Below, piece by piece: positions 43,214 to 52,278 of a DNA stretch of 64,000 bases; within the stretch, counting starts at the first letter, position 1, and every line of letters starts with the position of its first letter. A program made the translations under genes and the position numbers. The notes under the pieces were generated by a model. It made no database searches. It saw only the letters and a program-made list of their open reading frames with translations, and had not been told where the DNA came from. The DNA is taken from the NCBI RefSeq assembly GCF_000590555.1, contig NC_022198.1:372001-436000 (forward strand), read 5' to 3'. The DNA is from Corynebacterium argentoratense DSM 44202. Lineage in GTDB: Bacteria > Actinomycetota > Actinomycetes > Mycobacteriales > Mycobacteriaceae.

Positions 43214-46200
43214 ATGACCACACCATTTCGCTGCGAGGCTGAGTTCGAGGCGGCGCTCATCGACTTGCTCACCCGCCACGGCTGGAGCGATGAGCTACTG
43301 CGCTACCCGACGGAGCAACAGCTCATCGACAACTGGGCCAACATTCTCTTCGCCAACAACCGGGGCCGTGACCTGCTCGGTGATGTACCGCTCACCGAGG
43401 GCGAGATGGCGCAAATCATCGAGCAGATCAACGTGCTGCGCACGCCGTTGGCTCTCAACGAGTTCATCAACGGTCGCACAGTCACCATCACCCGTGATGC
43501 GCCGCAGGCCCACAACTTCGGCGTCGAAATCAGCCTGAAAATCTACGACCGTCTGGAGATTGCCGGTGGCCAGTCGCGCTATCAGATTGCCGTCCAGCCT
43601 CGTTTCAAGACCGCTGATGAGCTGCTGCCGAAACGACGCGGCGACCTCATGCTGCTCATCAACGGTATGCCGGTCTTCCACATCGAGTTGAAGCGCACGG
43701 GCGTGCCTGTCTCGCAAGGCGCCAACCAGGTAGCTAAGTACGCCCACGAGGGTGTTTACCAGGGCATCTTCTCTCTGGTGCAAATCTTTGTGGCGATGAC
43801 CCCGGAGGAAACACTCTACTTCGCCAACCCAGGGTCAGCTAAGTTCAACCCGGACTACTTCTTTCACTGGGCGGATTTCAACAACGAGCCGGTCAACCAG
43901 TGGGGCGATGTGGCACGAGCACTGCTGTCTATTCCGATGGCGCACCAGCTCATTGGTTTCTACACTGTCGCTGACCGGGCCTCCGGCAACCTGCTGGCGA
44001 TGCGTTCCTACCAGTACTACGCAGCCTCTCGTATCGCTGACCGTGTGGACCGTCATGACTGGGACAGCGGTGACCAACTCGGCGGTTATGTCTGGCACAC
44101 CACCGGCTCTGGCAAGACGATTACCAGCTTCAAGACCGCGCAGCTTATCGCAGACTCCCACAACGCCGACAAGGTAGTGTTCCTCCTTGACCGTGTGGAG
44201 CTGGGCACTCAGTCGTTGGAGAACTACGAAAGCTACGGTGGCGACAGCATCGCCGTGGAAGATACCTCCAGTGCCGCCACGTTGATAACGCTGCTCAAGA
44301 ACAAGCGTTCCACTCTCATTGTGACTTCCCTGCACAAGATGAGCAGGGTTAATGCTGATTCCGTCAAGAAAGCCGACCTGGACATCATCCGGTCCAAGCG
44401 TGTGGTGTTCATCGTCGATGAGGCACACCGCACCACCTTTGGTGACATGCTCGCCACCATTAAGCGCACTTTGCCGAACGCGCTGTTCTTTGGGTTCACC
44501 GGCACGCCCATCCACGACGAGAACCAGAAGAAGCACTCCACCACGACCACGCTGTTTGGCAATGAGCTGCACCGCTATTCAATTGCCGACGGTATTCGCG
44601 ACGGTAACGTCCTCGGCTTCGACCCGGAGATGGTGGAAACCTTCCGGGAGCATGATGTGCGCACTGTGGTTGCTCTCCGGGAGGCCAAGGCTAAGTCCGT
44701 GAACGAGGCTCTGGCGGACCCCAAGAAGGCGGCTGTCTACTACAAGTTTATGGACAAGGACCAGGTCCCGATGGCCTCGGTGTACGAGACAGACACCGAC
44801 AGTGGTACCAAGCGTGTCGCCAAGGGTATCGAAGACTACCTGCCTATCACTCAGTACCGTCACGACAACCACCGCCAGGCGGTTGCCAGCGACATCAACA
44901 AGCACTGGGCGCAGTTGAGTCGGGGCAGTATGTTCCATGCCATCCTGGCGACCTCCAGCATCCCTGAAGCAGTGGAGTACTACCGCATCTTCAAGGCGCA
45001 GTACCCGCACATTAAGGTCACGGCGCTGTTTGACCCTAATATCGACAACACTGGTGACAGCCAGCTGTTCAAGGAAGACGGTCTGCTGGAGATTCTGCGC
45101 GACTACAACGCCGCCTATGGCCAGCACTTCACCATGCCGACTCACGATGAGTTTAAGAAGGATGTTTCCAAGCGCCTGGCCCACAAGGCGCCCTACAACA
45201 CCAAGGCCTTCCTCGATGATCGTAGCCAGCACATCGACCTACTCATCGTGGTGGATCAGATGCTCACCGGCTTCGACTCCAAGTGGCTGAACACCCTCTA
45301 CATGGACAAGGTTATCGAATACGAGTCCATTATCCAGGCCTTTTCACGCACCAACCGCATCTTCGGCCCGGAAAAGCCGTTCGGTTCCATCCGCTACTAC
45401 CGCAAGCCACACACGATGAAGAACAACATCGACCGTGCGGTGAAGTTGTATTCAGGTGACAAGCCCTTCGGCCTGTTCGTGGACCACCTCGACGAGCACC
45501 TTAAGGCCATCAACGAATGTTTTGACATCATTACAGCCCTGTTCACTGACCCGGCGACCGGCCAGACTGACTTCTCGAAGCTACCCGATTCTGAGGCTGA
45601 CCAGGGTGAGTTCGCCAAGACCTTCAATCGGATGTACCGCGAACTCCAGGCAGCACAGGTGCAGGGCTTTACCTGGGAGAAGGACACCTACTACTTCGAT
45701 GCACTCCCTGAGCCTATCGTGGTAACGCTCACCGAGGACGTCTTCACCACATTGCTCACCCGTTACAAGGAACTTGGCAAAGAGGGAGGCGATCCAACTG
45801 ACCCGCCCGGTGGGACAGATGACGCGCCCTTCGATATTGACGTGCACATTACACACATCGACACCGACCGCATCGATGCCGAGTACCTCAACAGCAAGTT
45901 TGAGAAGTACCTCAAGGCACTCCAGGACGGCGTGGCAGAGCACATGCTCGATGATCTGCTGGAGCAGCTACATGATAGTTTCGCCCGCCTGAGCCAAGAC
46001 GACCAGCGCTACGCTAACCGTTGGCTGCATGATCTCCAGGCAGGCGACGTGGCCCTGCAACCGGGCAAGACAGTGCAGGACTACATCAACGAGTACCGCA
46101 TCACCGAGCGTGACCGGCAGCTGGCACGCCTTCATGAGCGACTGGGGCTAGATACGGGACTATTGCGCCGAATACTCGACAGCCGTGTTACGGCAGCAAC

Positions 46201-46405
46201 CATCAACGAGTACGGGCGTTTCGATGACCTCAAGGCATCCATTGACCTCGACTTGGCTACCGCCTACTTCACCGAGGTCACCGGCGCACCAGTGTCGAAG
46301 TTCAAGGTTCGTGCAATGCTGGACAAGCTCCTGCGCACCTACATCATCGATGGCGTGCTGCCTGCTTACCTCACGGTAGCCGAGGAAGAGCTGGCAGGTG
46401 AGTAA
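43214..46405 (+). CDS. hsdR: Type I restriction endonuclease subunit HsdR
   Basis: A 1063-residue motor-nuclease subunit. The N-terminal nuclease domain has GDLMLLINGMPVFHIELKR (about 138-156; D and ExK). The helicase part has motif I HTTGSGKTITS near 296, motif II VDEAHRTTFGD near 403, motif III GFTGTPI near 423, and QAFSRTNRIFG near 709. The C-terminal helical region should bind HsdM. It starts 9 bp after hsdS with AAGGAG, and appears intact, so the hsdMSR system is probably active. Confidence 0.95.
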   Translation: MTTPFRCEAEFEAALIDLLTRHGWSDELLRYPTEQQLIDNWANILFANNRGRDLLGDVPLTEGEMAQIIEQINVLRTPLALNEFINGRTVTITRDAPQAHNFGVEISLKIYDRLEIAGGQSRYQIAVQPRFKTADELLPKRRGDLMLLINGMPVFHIELKRTGVPVSQGANQVAKYAHEGVYQGIFSLVQIFVAMTPEETLYFANPGSAKFNPDYFFHWADFNNEPVNQWGDVARALLSIPMAHQLIGFYTVADRASGNLLAMRSYQYYAASRIADRVDRHDWDSGDQLGGYVWHTTGSGKTITSFKTAQLIADSHNADKVVFLLDRVELGTQSLENYESYGGDSIAVEDTSSAATLITLLKNKRSTLIVTSLHKMSRVNADSVKKADLDIIRSKRVVFIVDEAHRTTFGDMLATIKRTLPNALFFGFTGTPIHDENQKKHSTTTTLFGNELHRYSIADGIRDGNVLGFDPEMVETFREHDVRTVVALREAKAKSVNEALADPKKAAVYYKFMDKDQVPMASVYETDTDSGTKRVAKGIEDYLPITQYRHDNHRQAVASDINKHWAQLSRGSMFHAILATSSIPEAVEYYRIFKAQYPHIKVTALFDPNIDNTGDSQLFKEDGLLEILRDYNAAYGQHFTMPTHDEFKKDVSKRLAHKAPYNTKAFLDDRSQHIDLLIVVDQMLTGFDSKWLNTLYMDKVIEYESIIQAFSRTNRIFGPEKPFGSIRYYRKPHTMKNNIDRAVKLYSGDKPFGLFVDHLDEHLKAINECFDIITALFTDPATGQTDFSKLPDSEADQGEFAKTFNRMYRELQAAQVQGFTWEKDTYYFDALPEPIVVTLTEDVFTTLLTRYKELGKEGGDPTDPPGGTDDAPFDIDVHITHIDTDRIDAEYLNSKFEKYLKALQDGVAEHMLDDLLEQLHDSFARLSQDDQRYANRWLHDLQAGDVALQPGKTVQDYINEYRITERDRQLARLHERLGLDTGLLRRILDSRVTAATINEYGRFDDLKASIDLDLATAYFTEVTGAPVSKFKVRAMLDKLLRTYIIDGVLPAYLTVAEEELAGE

Positions 46406-46407
46406 GC

Positions 46408-46980
46408 ATGTTGATCGGCTATTGTCGTGTGTCCACGGCCCGCCAAACTGAGTCTCTCGACACTCAGCGTGACGCCCTCGTCGATGCAGGCTGCGACCCG
46501 AACCGCATTTACCAGGACGTGATCTCTGGCACTAAGTGGTCGCGGCCAGGCCTTGATGATGCCTTGAACTACATGCGTCCCAATGACACCCTCGTCGTGA
46601 CCAGGCTTGATCGTCTTGGCCGTAGTCTCGTCGAAGTCGTCACCACTATCGCTGATCTGGCGGAGCGCGACATCAATGTGCGCGTCCTGGAGCCAGCGCT
46701 AGACACTGGCCGACCTGCAGACAAGGTCATCATCAACGTGATGGCGGCCCTGGCTGAGTGGGAGCGTGATCTCCTGATCCAACGCACCAAGGAGGGTGTG
46801 GCGCACGCACGAGCCAACGGGCGCGTTGGCGGCCGGAAGCCGAAGTTGACCCCTGATCAGGAGTCCAAGGCCGTGAAGCTCGTCGAATCAGGCGACACGA
46901 TCAGCTCAGTGGCTAAGGCTTTTGGGGTCTCACGTGCGACCATCTCCAGGGTGCTAAGTCGGCATAGGGGGGCGTCCTAA
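46408..46980 (+). CDS. Serine resolvase/invertase
   Basis: A 190-residue small serine recombinase of the resolvase/invertase kind: GYCRVSTARQ with catalytic Ser9 near the start, TRLDRLGRS near 68-76, AEWERDLLIQRTKEG near 108-122, and a C-terminal helix-turn-helix (VAKAFGVSRATISRVL). It starts 2 bp after the hsdR stop, so it is part of the same transcript. Linked to a type I system it could move or invert the island, or rearrange hsdS; no second hsdS gene is seen in this window. Confidence 0.9.
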   Translation: MLIGYCRVSTARQTESLDTQRDALVDAGCDPNRIYQDVISGTKWSRPGLDDALNYMRPNDTLVVTRLDRLGRSLVEVVTTIADLAERDINVRVLEPALDTGRPADKVIINVMAALAEWERDLLIQRTKEGVAHARANGRVGGRKPKLTPDQESKAVKLVESGDTISSVAKAFGVSRATISRVLSRHRGAS

Positions 46981-47007
46981 TCTTCGCGGCATAGCCGCTT
47001 CGGACAG

Positions 47008-47613
47008 ATGACTGAACCATCCGTCACTGTGTCGAAAGGCCCTGTCATGCCCAGCTCTACTTCGCTCGCGTCCCCTGCCCGTCTGATCGCCGAAATCCCC
47101 GCCATCCTGGGGTTTCACCCCGCCAATTCTGCAATCTTCCTACTCCTGCGTCAGGTAGAAACCAACACTATGTCCCTAGGTCCTGTGCTGCGAATGGATG
47201 CTGGTGATGCCGAATCTCTGCCTCAGTTCACCAAGTGCATCAACTCCTTTGCCGCAGACATCGTGTTCGCGGTTGTCTCTTCCGAGAAATCCCATCACGC
47301 GTTCGTTTCTGACATCGTTCAGTCTGGCATCGACAACCTCGACATCGTTTGGCACGTGCGCGGTGTCTCCGAAGATGAACCCTATACGGCTCTATGGACT
47401 GACCAGCACGACTTTTCGGCCCTATCTTTGCTGCTGGCTGGAGAATTCGGTTCGCTCACAGAACATTCTCATGGGATTCAGAAGCGCCGGGTAAAGCTGC
47501 AGTACATTGCGTCATTGTGGGATTTGACCGACTCTATAGTCCACGTCCACGACTTTGGGACTACACCGACATCAAGGGCGACCCCACTGAAATTTCGGTG
47601 GAACGGGCAATAA
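47008..47613 (+). pseudogene. DUF4192-like protein, truncated
   Basis: The first 150 residues or so (LASPARLIAEIPAILGFHPA NSAIFLLL) match the N-terminal part of DUF4192 actinobacterial proteins, which normally run well beyond 300 residues. After about 47510 the frame merely reads the MmeI-like gene out of frame (tail TPLKFRWNGQ), so the natural C-terminal half is missing. It marks the right joint of the island. Function of the family is unknown. Confidence 0.6.
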
Positions 47614-48491
47614 ATGCATACCTTGTTGACGGCCCGAATGTTCTTGTCTCCAAACGGTCGGTTCCTCTCTCGGCTTCTCTGCCAGAAGTCAACTACGGAT
47701 CGAAAGCATCTGATGGCGGGTACTTGGTGGTGCGAGAATCTGAGTATGCGGAAGTTCTCAAGGATCCAATTGCAGCAAAATATGTCCGTCCTTACATCGG
47801 CTCCGACGAATTGATAAACGGAAAGGATCGATGGTGTCTTTGGCTGGTAGACGTTGAACCGAGAGATCTTTCCAAGTCTGCGTTATTGAGGGAGAGAATC
47901 GCCGGAGTTCGGGCCGAGAGGGCAAAGTCGAAGGCAAAAACGACACGCGAATATCCGCACCATCACCTATTCCGTCAGATTGGACTTATATCAGATCAGC
48001 CCATCGTTGGTTTGCCGGAGGTAAGCTCGTCAAACCGTCGATACCTGCCGGTTGCCGAGCTAGATCCAGGAGTCGTTATTTCGAACAAGGTGTATGGTGC
48101 TGTTGACCCGGATGGCTTTTTGTTTGCGGTTGCGTCTTCGTCAATGTTTATCACCTGGATGAAGACCGTCGGTGGGCGGTTGAAGTCGGATGTAAGTTTC
48201 TCAAGCACTATTACGTGGAATAATTTTGCCTTGCCCGAATTGGACCAACCAGTTCGCCAGCGAATCATTGACGCTGGCAAGAAAGTCTTGGCGGCGCGAG
48301 ACCTGCATCCCGAACGCTCGCTTGCAGAGCACTATAATCCATTCGCAATGGACCCTGCGCTAATTAATGCATACGATGCCCTAGACAAGGAGGTCGACAA
48401 GGCAATGGGCGCGCGGCGTAAATTGACGACTGAGCGGCAACGGCAAGAACTGCTGTTCGAGAACTATGCTCGAATGACTCAAAACGCATAA
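47517..48491 (+). pseudogene. MmeI-type IIG enzyme, C-terminal part (target recognition)
   Basis: About 317 residues matching the C-terminal third of MmeI-family enzymes: AINAYLVDGPNVLVSKR, YVRPYIGSDELINGKDRWCLWL, RYLPVAELDPGVVISNKV, TWMKTVGGRLKSDVSFS, and the final YDALDKEVDKAMGARRKL. This is the target-recognition domain and helical tail. It lacks the nuclease and SAM domains, so it is not an active enzyme alone. It continues the gene whose N-terminal part is at 37592-38745; roughly 250 central residues are lost. It begins near the DUF4192 joint. Confidence 0.85.
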
Positions 48492-48496
48492 GAGAG

Positions 48497-48525
48497 TGGG
48501 GCAGGAACGCTGTTGTTCCTGCCCC
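48497..48525. terminator. Bidirectional terminator
   Basis: Arms TGGGGCAGGAAC/GTTCCTGCCCCA separated by 5 nt, just after the MmeI C-terminal stop and before the convergent small membrane gene. Confidence 0.85.
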
Positions 48526-48545
48526 ATGCCACGTCACCAAGTGAT

Positions 48546-48848
48546 CTAGTATCCCTCGTAGCCCTCGGGGGAGTTCACATCGGAAAGCATCTGGTTAAGC
48601 GCCTCTTGCGGTGAGTTCACTAGATTCGCCGAGGTTGGCTGGGCTTCCTGTTCGTCCACAAATTGGCGGGCTGTGCCAGCGAGCACTCCGCCGAGAGCAC
48701 CAATGGCCACTAGCGAAATTGCCAAACCAACAATCGGGAGAACGCTGCGGACAAGACCGGCGATGATGCCGGTCTCGCGCACCTTGGTAATGAGGATGCC
48801 CGCTGCACCCGGCCAGAATAGGTATCCCAGGATATTCAAGAAAGTCAT
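48546..48848 (-). CDS. Small membrane protein, unknown
   Basis: A 100-residue protein with two or three hydrophobic segments (about 5-22 and 33-60) and a polar, acidic C-terminal tail (NSPQEALNQMLSDVNSPEGY). Not recognised. Its ATG overlaps the stop of the truncated resolvase by 4 bases (ATGA), so it was probably translated together with it and belongs to the same mobile module. Confidence 0.6.
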   Translation of the reverse strand: MTFLNILGYLFWPGAAGILITKVRETGIIAGLVRSVLPIVGLAISLVAIGALGGVLAGTARQFVDEQEAQPTSANLVNSPQEALNQMLSDVNSPEGYEGY

Positions 48849-49396
48849 GAGTTCTCCTCCCTCGCTAGTGCACGGTAAACGGTACTGCGGCTTACGCCGT
48901 ATTCCTTTGCTAATTTGGTCGGCCTGGCGCCGGCTCTTGCTCGCTCACGAATTGAGTCAGCCTGTTCGCGGGTGAGTACCCGTTGTCGGCCCTTGTATTT
49001 CCCGGCCTTTTTTGCCAGGGCGATACCCTCGGCCTGGCGCTCACGGAATATAGCCCGCTCGAATTCAGCGAAGGATCCAAGCACTCCCAACAGCAGGGTA
49101 GACCGGGGGTCCGAGACGCCTGGAGAAAAAGTCAGTCCCTCGCTCAAGAATTCGACGGCTGCTCCTTTGCCGGTGATCTCGTCGATCAATCCACGAAGAT
49201 CAACTAGTGAGCGCGCGAGGCGGTCAATCGATGCCACTTTGAGAGTGTCACCGTCTCGCAGGTACGCGATGCAGGCTTCAAGTCCAGGGCGCGTGGCTCG
49301 GCTACGCGCTGAGAGCTCGTCGACGAACTCTCGGTCTACCAGCCCGATGGTCTCACGCTGGCGGGCGAGATTCTGCTGACACCCCTCAAGCCGATG
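48845..49396 (-). pseudogene. Serine resolvase lacking its N terminus
   Basis: The minus-strand frame is open from 49396 and reads QQNLARQRETIG, then SIDRLARSLVDLRGLI, FAEFERAIFRERQAEGI and a C-terminal helix-turn-helix (KLAKEYGVSRSTVYRAL). Only about the first dozen residues are missing, but these include the RVS motif with the catalytic serine, and no start codon precedes the homology; the first in-frame start is GTG at 49237. It is therefore 5'-truncated and dead. The break lies at the start of the HTH gene. Confidence 0.8.
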
Positions 49397-49699
49397 TTAC
49401 TCAATGAGGCGATCGGCGCAAAGGTGAATGAACTACTTTTCTTGAACCGCGTAACCAAGAAAGCTCTCGGCGAAGAACTTGGCATCACAGGTCCAGGCGT
49501 TAGTCGCAAGATCTATGGCCAAACTGCTTGGTCGGTCGAGGAGCTCTATGCGGTCGCCGATTTCTTTGGAGTAGACGTAGTCGACCTTCTCCCCAAGAAG
49601 GTCGATGCAATGCAAGAAACCCCCGATTCGTTTTCACGAACCGAGGGTTCTAATTTAGTAGCGGGGGCAGGATTCGAACCTACGACCTCTGGGTTATGA
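49394..49699 (+). CDS. Cro/C1-type HTH protein running into the tRNA gene
   Basis: Residues 1-70 form a helix-turn-helix of the Cro/C1 kind (KKALGEELGITGPGVSRKIYG), as in phage and plasmid repressors. From about residue 73 the frame is only the tRNA terminator and the tRNA gene read through (tail GAGFEPTTSGL, a well-known false protein end). The natural C terminus is therefore lost or ends near 49615. The gene start touches the broken end of the resolvase, so this point is a rearrangement joint. Confidence 0.55.
   Translation: MLLNEAIGAKVNELLFLNRVTKKALGEELGITGPGVSRKIYGQTAWSVEELYAVADFFGVDVVDLLPKKVDAMQETPDSFSRTEGSNLVAGAGFEPTTSGL
49617..49649 (-). terminator. tRNA-Met terminator
   Basis: On the minus strand, downstream of the tRNA, an inverted repeat AACCCTCGGTTCG/CGAATCGGGGGTTT with a 6-nt loop precedes CTT. 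It ends the tRNA transcript. Confidence 0.75.
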
Positions 49700-49732
49700 G
49701 CCCAGCGAGCTACCGAGCTGCTCCACCCCGCG
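49659..49732 (-). tRNA. Initiator tRNA-Met (anticodon CAT)
   Basis: A 74-nt cloverleaf read from the minus strand. The acceptor arms are CGCGGGG and CCCCGCT, so position 1 does not pair with position 72. The anticodon stem has three G:C pairs (GGG-CTCATAA-CCC) and the T-loop TTCGAAT is intact. An unpaired 1:72 position and three G:C pairs are marks of initiator tRNA. CCA is not encoded. It stands at the right edge of the accessory region. Confidence 0.92.
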
Positions 49733-49902
49733 TCGGGTGCCACGTTATTCACCACGTTGTTGTGCTAACCGGATGTACCGATTGGCAACAGAGAAGAACT
49801 CTACAACACCGCATCCTTCTGTGGCAAATTGGCAGTTGAAACCTGCTCGGGTATCGGTCGGAGTGGGGTAGGGTTCGCGAACACTCCACACAGAAGTAGA
49901 GG

Positions 49903-50447
49903 GTGTCCTACCCTGTGGTGGGGGTGTTTGATGGACTGTTTAGGGTGTGTTTGGCTAGCACCCTTTACCGTAGTGACATGCACAGTCGCGATACTCTCGG
50001 CTGGCGCCAGCGCCACAAAGCTCTGACCCAGCTTGTTCACCCCGATCTTGCGCAGGCCAACCTGGATACGCCCCAAGGCTTTGCGAAGGCTTCCTGCTCC
50101 ACAATGGATCTTCAGATGTAGAGGTCCTCCTGGCAGCTTTGGCCGAGAGTTTGAACGCTTATGTTAGTTCCGGGGAAGGCAAGCTTCTTCTTGCTGACGC
50201 CGCGGTGACTACCTATGCGCTGTGCCGAAGCGCTGCCGGCACCGCGGGGTGAGTAGCCTGATGATTGGAAGGGGCTGCGACTTTGCCCAATGATGAGCAC
50301 CGCAGAGCGTTCCTGGCTACGGTGTGGTCGCTGCTCAATGGCCCCGTGTTGTCTGCTGATATTCGGCAGGGGTTGGTGCGGGGGCTCAAGAGTGCTTTTG
50401 ACGACGATTCCGATGCCTTGATTGATTCCGAAGTGAGGGCCTTGTAA
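49903..50447 (+). pseudogene. Decayed ORF fragments of unknown origin
   Basis: Three consecutive fragments in changing frames look protein-like: MHSRDTLGWRQRHKALTQLV up to 50117; then DVEVLLAALAESLNAYVSSG to about 50252; then LPNDEHRRAFLATVWSLLNG to 50447. Each ends in a stop soon after losing the frame. They could be one decayed gene or neighbouring small genes; no family is recognised. The surrounding 49733-50586 holds nothing else I can support. Confidence 0.35.
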
Positions 50448-50586
50448 GCATCTCGGTAAGGGGCGCCTGGCACTGGTGTGTGGTTTGCCACTGATGCCGG
50501 GCGCGGCGTGATTACGTGATCTACCCCCATCGTTAACCCCGCCGGTTGAACAGTGTTGCCTAAACACCTCGATGATGTGGACTTTT

Positions 50587-50652
50587 GCCCGAACGGGCGG
50601 CGGGTGTGGCGCTGCCCCTCATTGGGGTGTGGGAAATTCTGTCCGTTCGGAC
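50587..50652. promoter_or_regulatory. Paired palindromes upstream of the transcarboxylase operon
   Basis: Two 12-bp sites of the same form, GCCCGAACGGGC (50587-50598) and GTCCGTTCGGAC (50641-50652), lie 54 bp apart start to start, about five helical turns. A/T-rich sequence with -10-like TAAAAA/TCTAAA follows (50662-50680), then a small hairpin CACAC...GTGTG just before GGAGGAAGG. They look like a two-site operator; the regulator is unknown. Confidence 0.5.
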
Positions 50653-50720
50653 TGTGTACCTAAAAAGTGATCTAAATCGTCACACTCCATCGTGTGGGAG
50701 GAAGGTCTACTTTTGAGAGT

Positions 50721-52244
50721 ATGAGCCCGCAAACATCGGATAAACCGAACACATCACGAAAGATTGGTGTCACGGAAGTCGCCCTGCGCGACGCTCACCA
50801 GTCGCTCATGGCTACTCGCATGGCCATGGAGGACATGGTTGGGGCCTGTGAGGACCTCGACAAGGCTGGTTTCTGGAGTGTCGAGTGCTGGGGTGGCGCC
50901 ACCTTTGACGCCTGCATCCGCTTCCTCAACGAGGACCCGTGGGAGCGCCTGCGCACTTTCCGCAAGCTGATGCCGAATTCTCGCCTGCAGATGCTGCTGC
51001 GTGGCCAGAACCTTTTGGGTTACCGCCACTACGAGGACATGGTGGTTGATAAGTTCGTCGAGAAGTCCGCGGAGAACGGCATGGACGTTTTCCGTGTATT
51101 CGACGCACTGAATGACCCCCGTAACCTCGAGCACGCTATGGCTGCGGTCAAGAACGTCGGCAAGCACGCGCAAGGTACCATCTGCTACACCACCTCACCG
51201 CTTCATGACGTCGAGGGATACATCAAGCAGGCAGGGCGCCTGTTGGACATGGGTGCAGATTCTATTGCCCTGAAGGACATGGCTGCCCTGCTTAAGCCGC
51301 AGCCTGCATACGACATCATCCGCGGAATCAAGGAAACCTATGGCGAGGACACGCAGATCAATGTGCACTGCCACTCGACCACTGGCGTGACCTTGGTGAC
51401 CTTGATGAAGGCTATTGAGGCAGGCGCGGACGTAGTTGACTCCGCGATTTCCTCGATGTCTTTGGGGCCGGGGCACAACCCGACTGAATCCTTGGTGGAA
51501 ATGCTGGAGGGTACCGGCTACACCACCGATCTGGATATGGAGCGGCTGATCAACATCCGCGATCACTTCAAGCAGGTTCGCCCGAAGTACGAGGAGTTCG
51601 AGTCCGCCACCTTGGTGGACACCAACATCTTCCTCTCCCAGATCCCCGGCGGCATGTTGTCCAACATGGAATCCCAGCTGAAGGCCCAGGGGGCGGGCGA
51701 CCGTATCGACGAGGTCATGCAGGAGGTGCCGCGTGTTCGTAAGGACGCCGGTTACCCGCCGCTGGTGACGCCCTCCTCCCAGATCGTTGGCACCCAGGCT
51801 GTGTTCAACGTGCTGATGGGACGCTACAAGGTGATGACCGCCGAGTTTGCCGACCTCATGCTCGGTTACTACGGCGAGTGCATCGGCGAGCGCGACCCTG
51901 AGCTGATCAAGCAAGCTGAAGAGCAGACCAAGAAGCAGCCGATCACGTGCCGCCCTGCGGACTTGCTCGACCCGGAGTGGGATCAGTTGCGCACCGAGGC
52001 CGAGGGGTTGGAAGGCTTCGACGGTAGCGACGAAGACGTGCTCACCAATGCATTGTTCCCGGGTGTCGCGCCGGGATTCTTCAAGACCCGCAGTGAGGGC
52101 CCGAAGAACGTCGGCAAGACTGCCGAACAGTTGAAGCGTGAGCAGGACGCCGCGTCGGGTGCAGCGAATGCGGTGCGCGAGCCGATCCAGTACAAGGTCA
52201 CCGTTGGTGGCCGTTCCCAGACCGTCAAGGTGGAGCCGGCCTAG
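50721..52244 (+). CDS. Methylmalonyl-CoA carboxyltransferase 5S subunit
   Basis: A 507-residue TIM-barrel carboxyltransferase. VTEVALRDAHQSLMATRM, the metal-binding HCHSTTG region near 209-215 and the catalytic lysine segment IALKDMAALL near 180-189 are typical of the transcarboxylase 5S subunit and of the pyruvate carboxylase CT domain. It moves carboxyl between biotin and pyruvate/oxaloacetate. No membrane-bound decarboxylase beta subunit is present nearby, so the operon encodes the soluble transcarboxylase and not a sodium pump. The start is uncertain: the strong GGAGGAAGG lies 17 nt upstream, and GTG 50694 is an alternative. Confidence 0.9.
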   Translation: MSPQTSDKPNTSRKIGVTEVALRDAHQSLMATRMAMEDMVGACEDLDKAGFWSVECWGGATFDACIRFLNEDPWERLRTFRKLMPNSRLQMLLRGQNLLGYRHYEDMVVDKFVEKSAENGMDVFRVFDALNDPRNLEHAMAAVKNVGKHAQGTICYTTSPLHDVEGYIKQAGRLLDMGADSIALKDMAALLKPQPAYDIIRGIKETYGEDTQINVHCHSTTGVTLVTLMKAIEAGADVVDSAISSMSLGPGHNPTESLVEMLEGTGYTTDLDMERLINIRDHFKQVRPKYEEFESATLVDTNIFLSQIPGGMLSNMESQLKAQGAGDRIDEVMQEVPRVRKDAGYPPLVTPSSQIVGTQAVFNVLMGRYKVMTAEFADLMLGYYGECIGERDPELIKQAEEQTKKQPITCRPADLLDPEWDQLRTEAEGLEGFDGSDEDVLTNALFPGVAPGFFKTRSEGPKNVGKTAEQLKREQDAASGAANAVREPIQYKVTVGGRSQTVKVEPA

Positions 52245-52278
52245 TCCGGCACCGTATAACCCCCTAGGAGTTCGAAAA

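Noticed and set aside
49620..49699. C-terminal 27 residues of the HTH protein as real protein
   Set aside because: The tail is the tRNA terminator and tRNA-Met gene read as protein (GAGFEPTTSGL is a typical tRNA translation).
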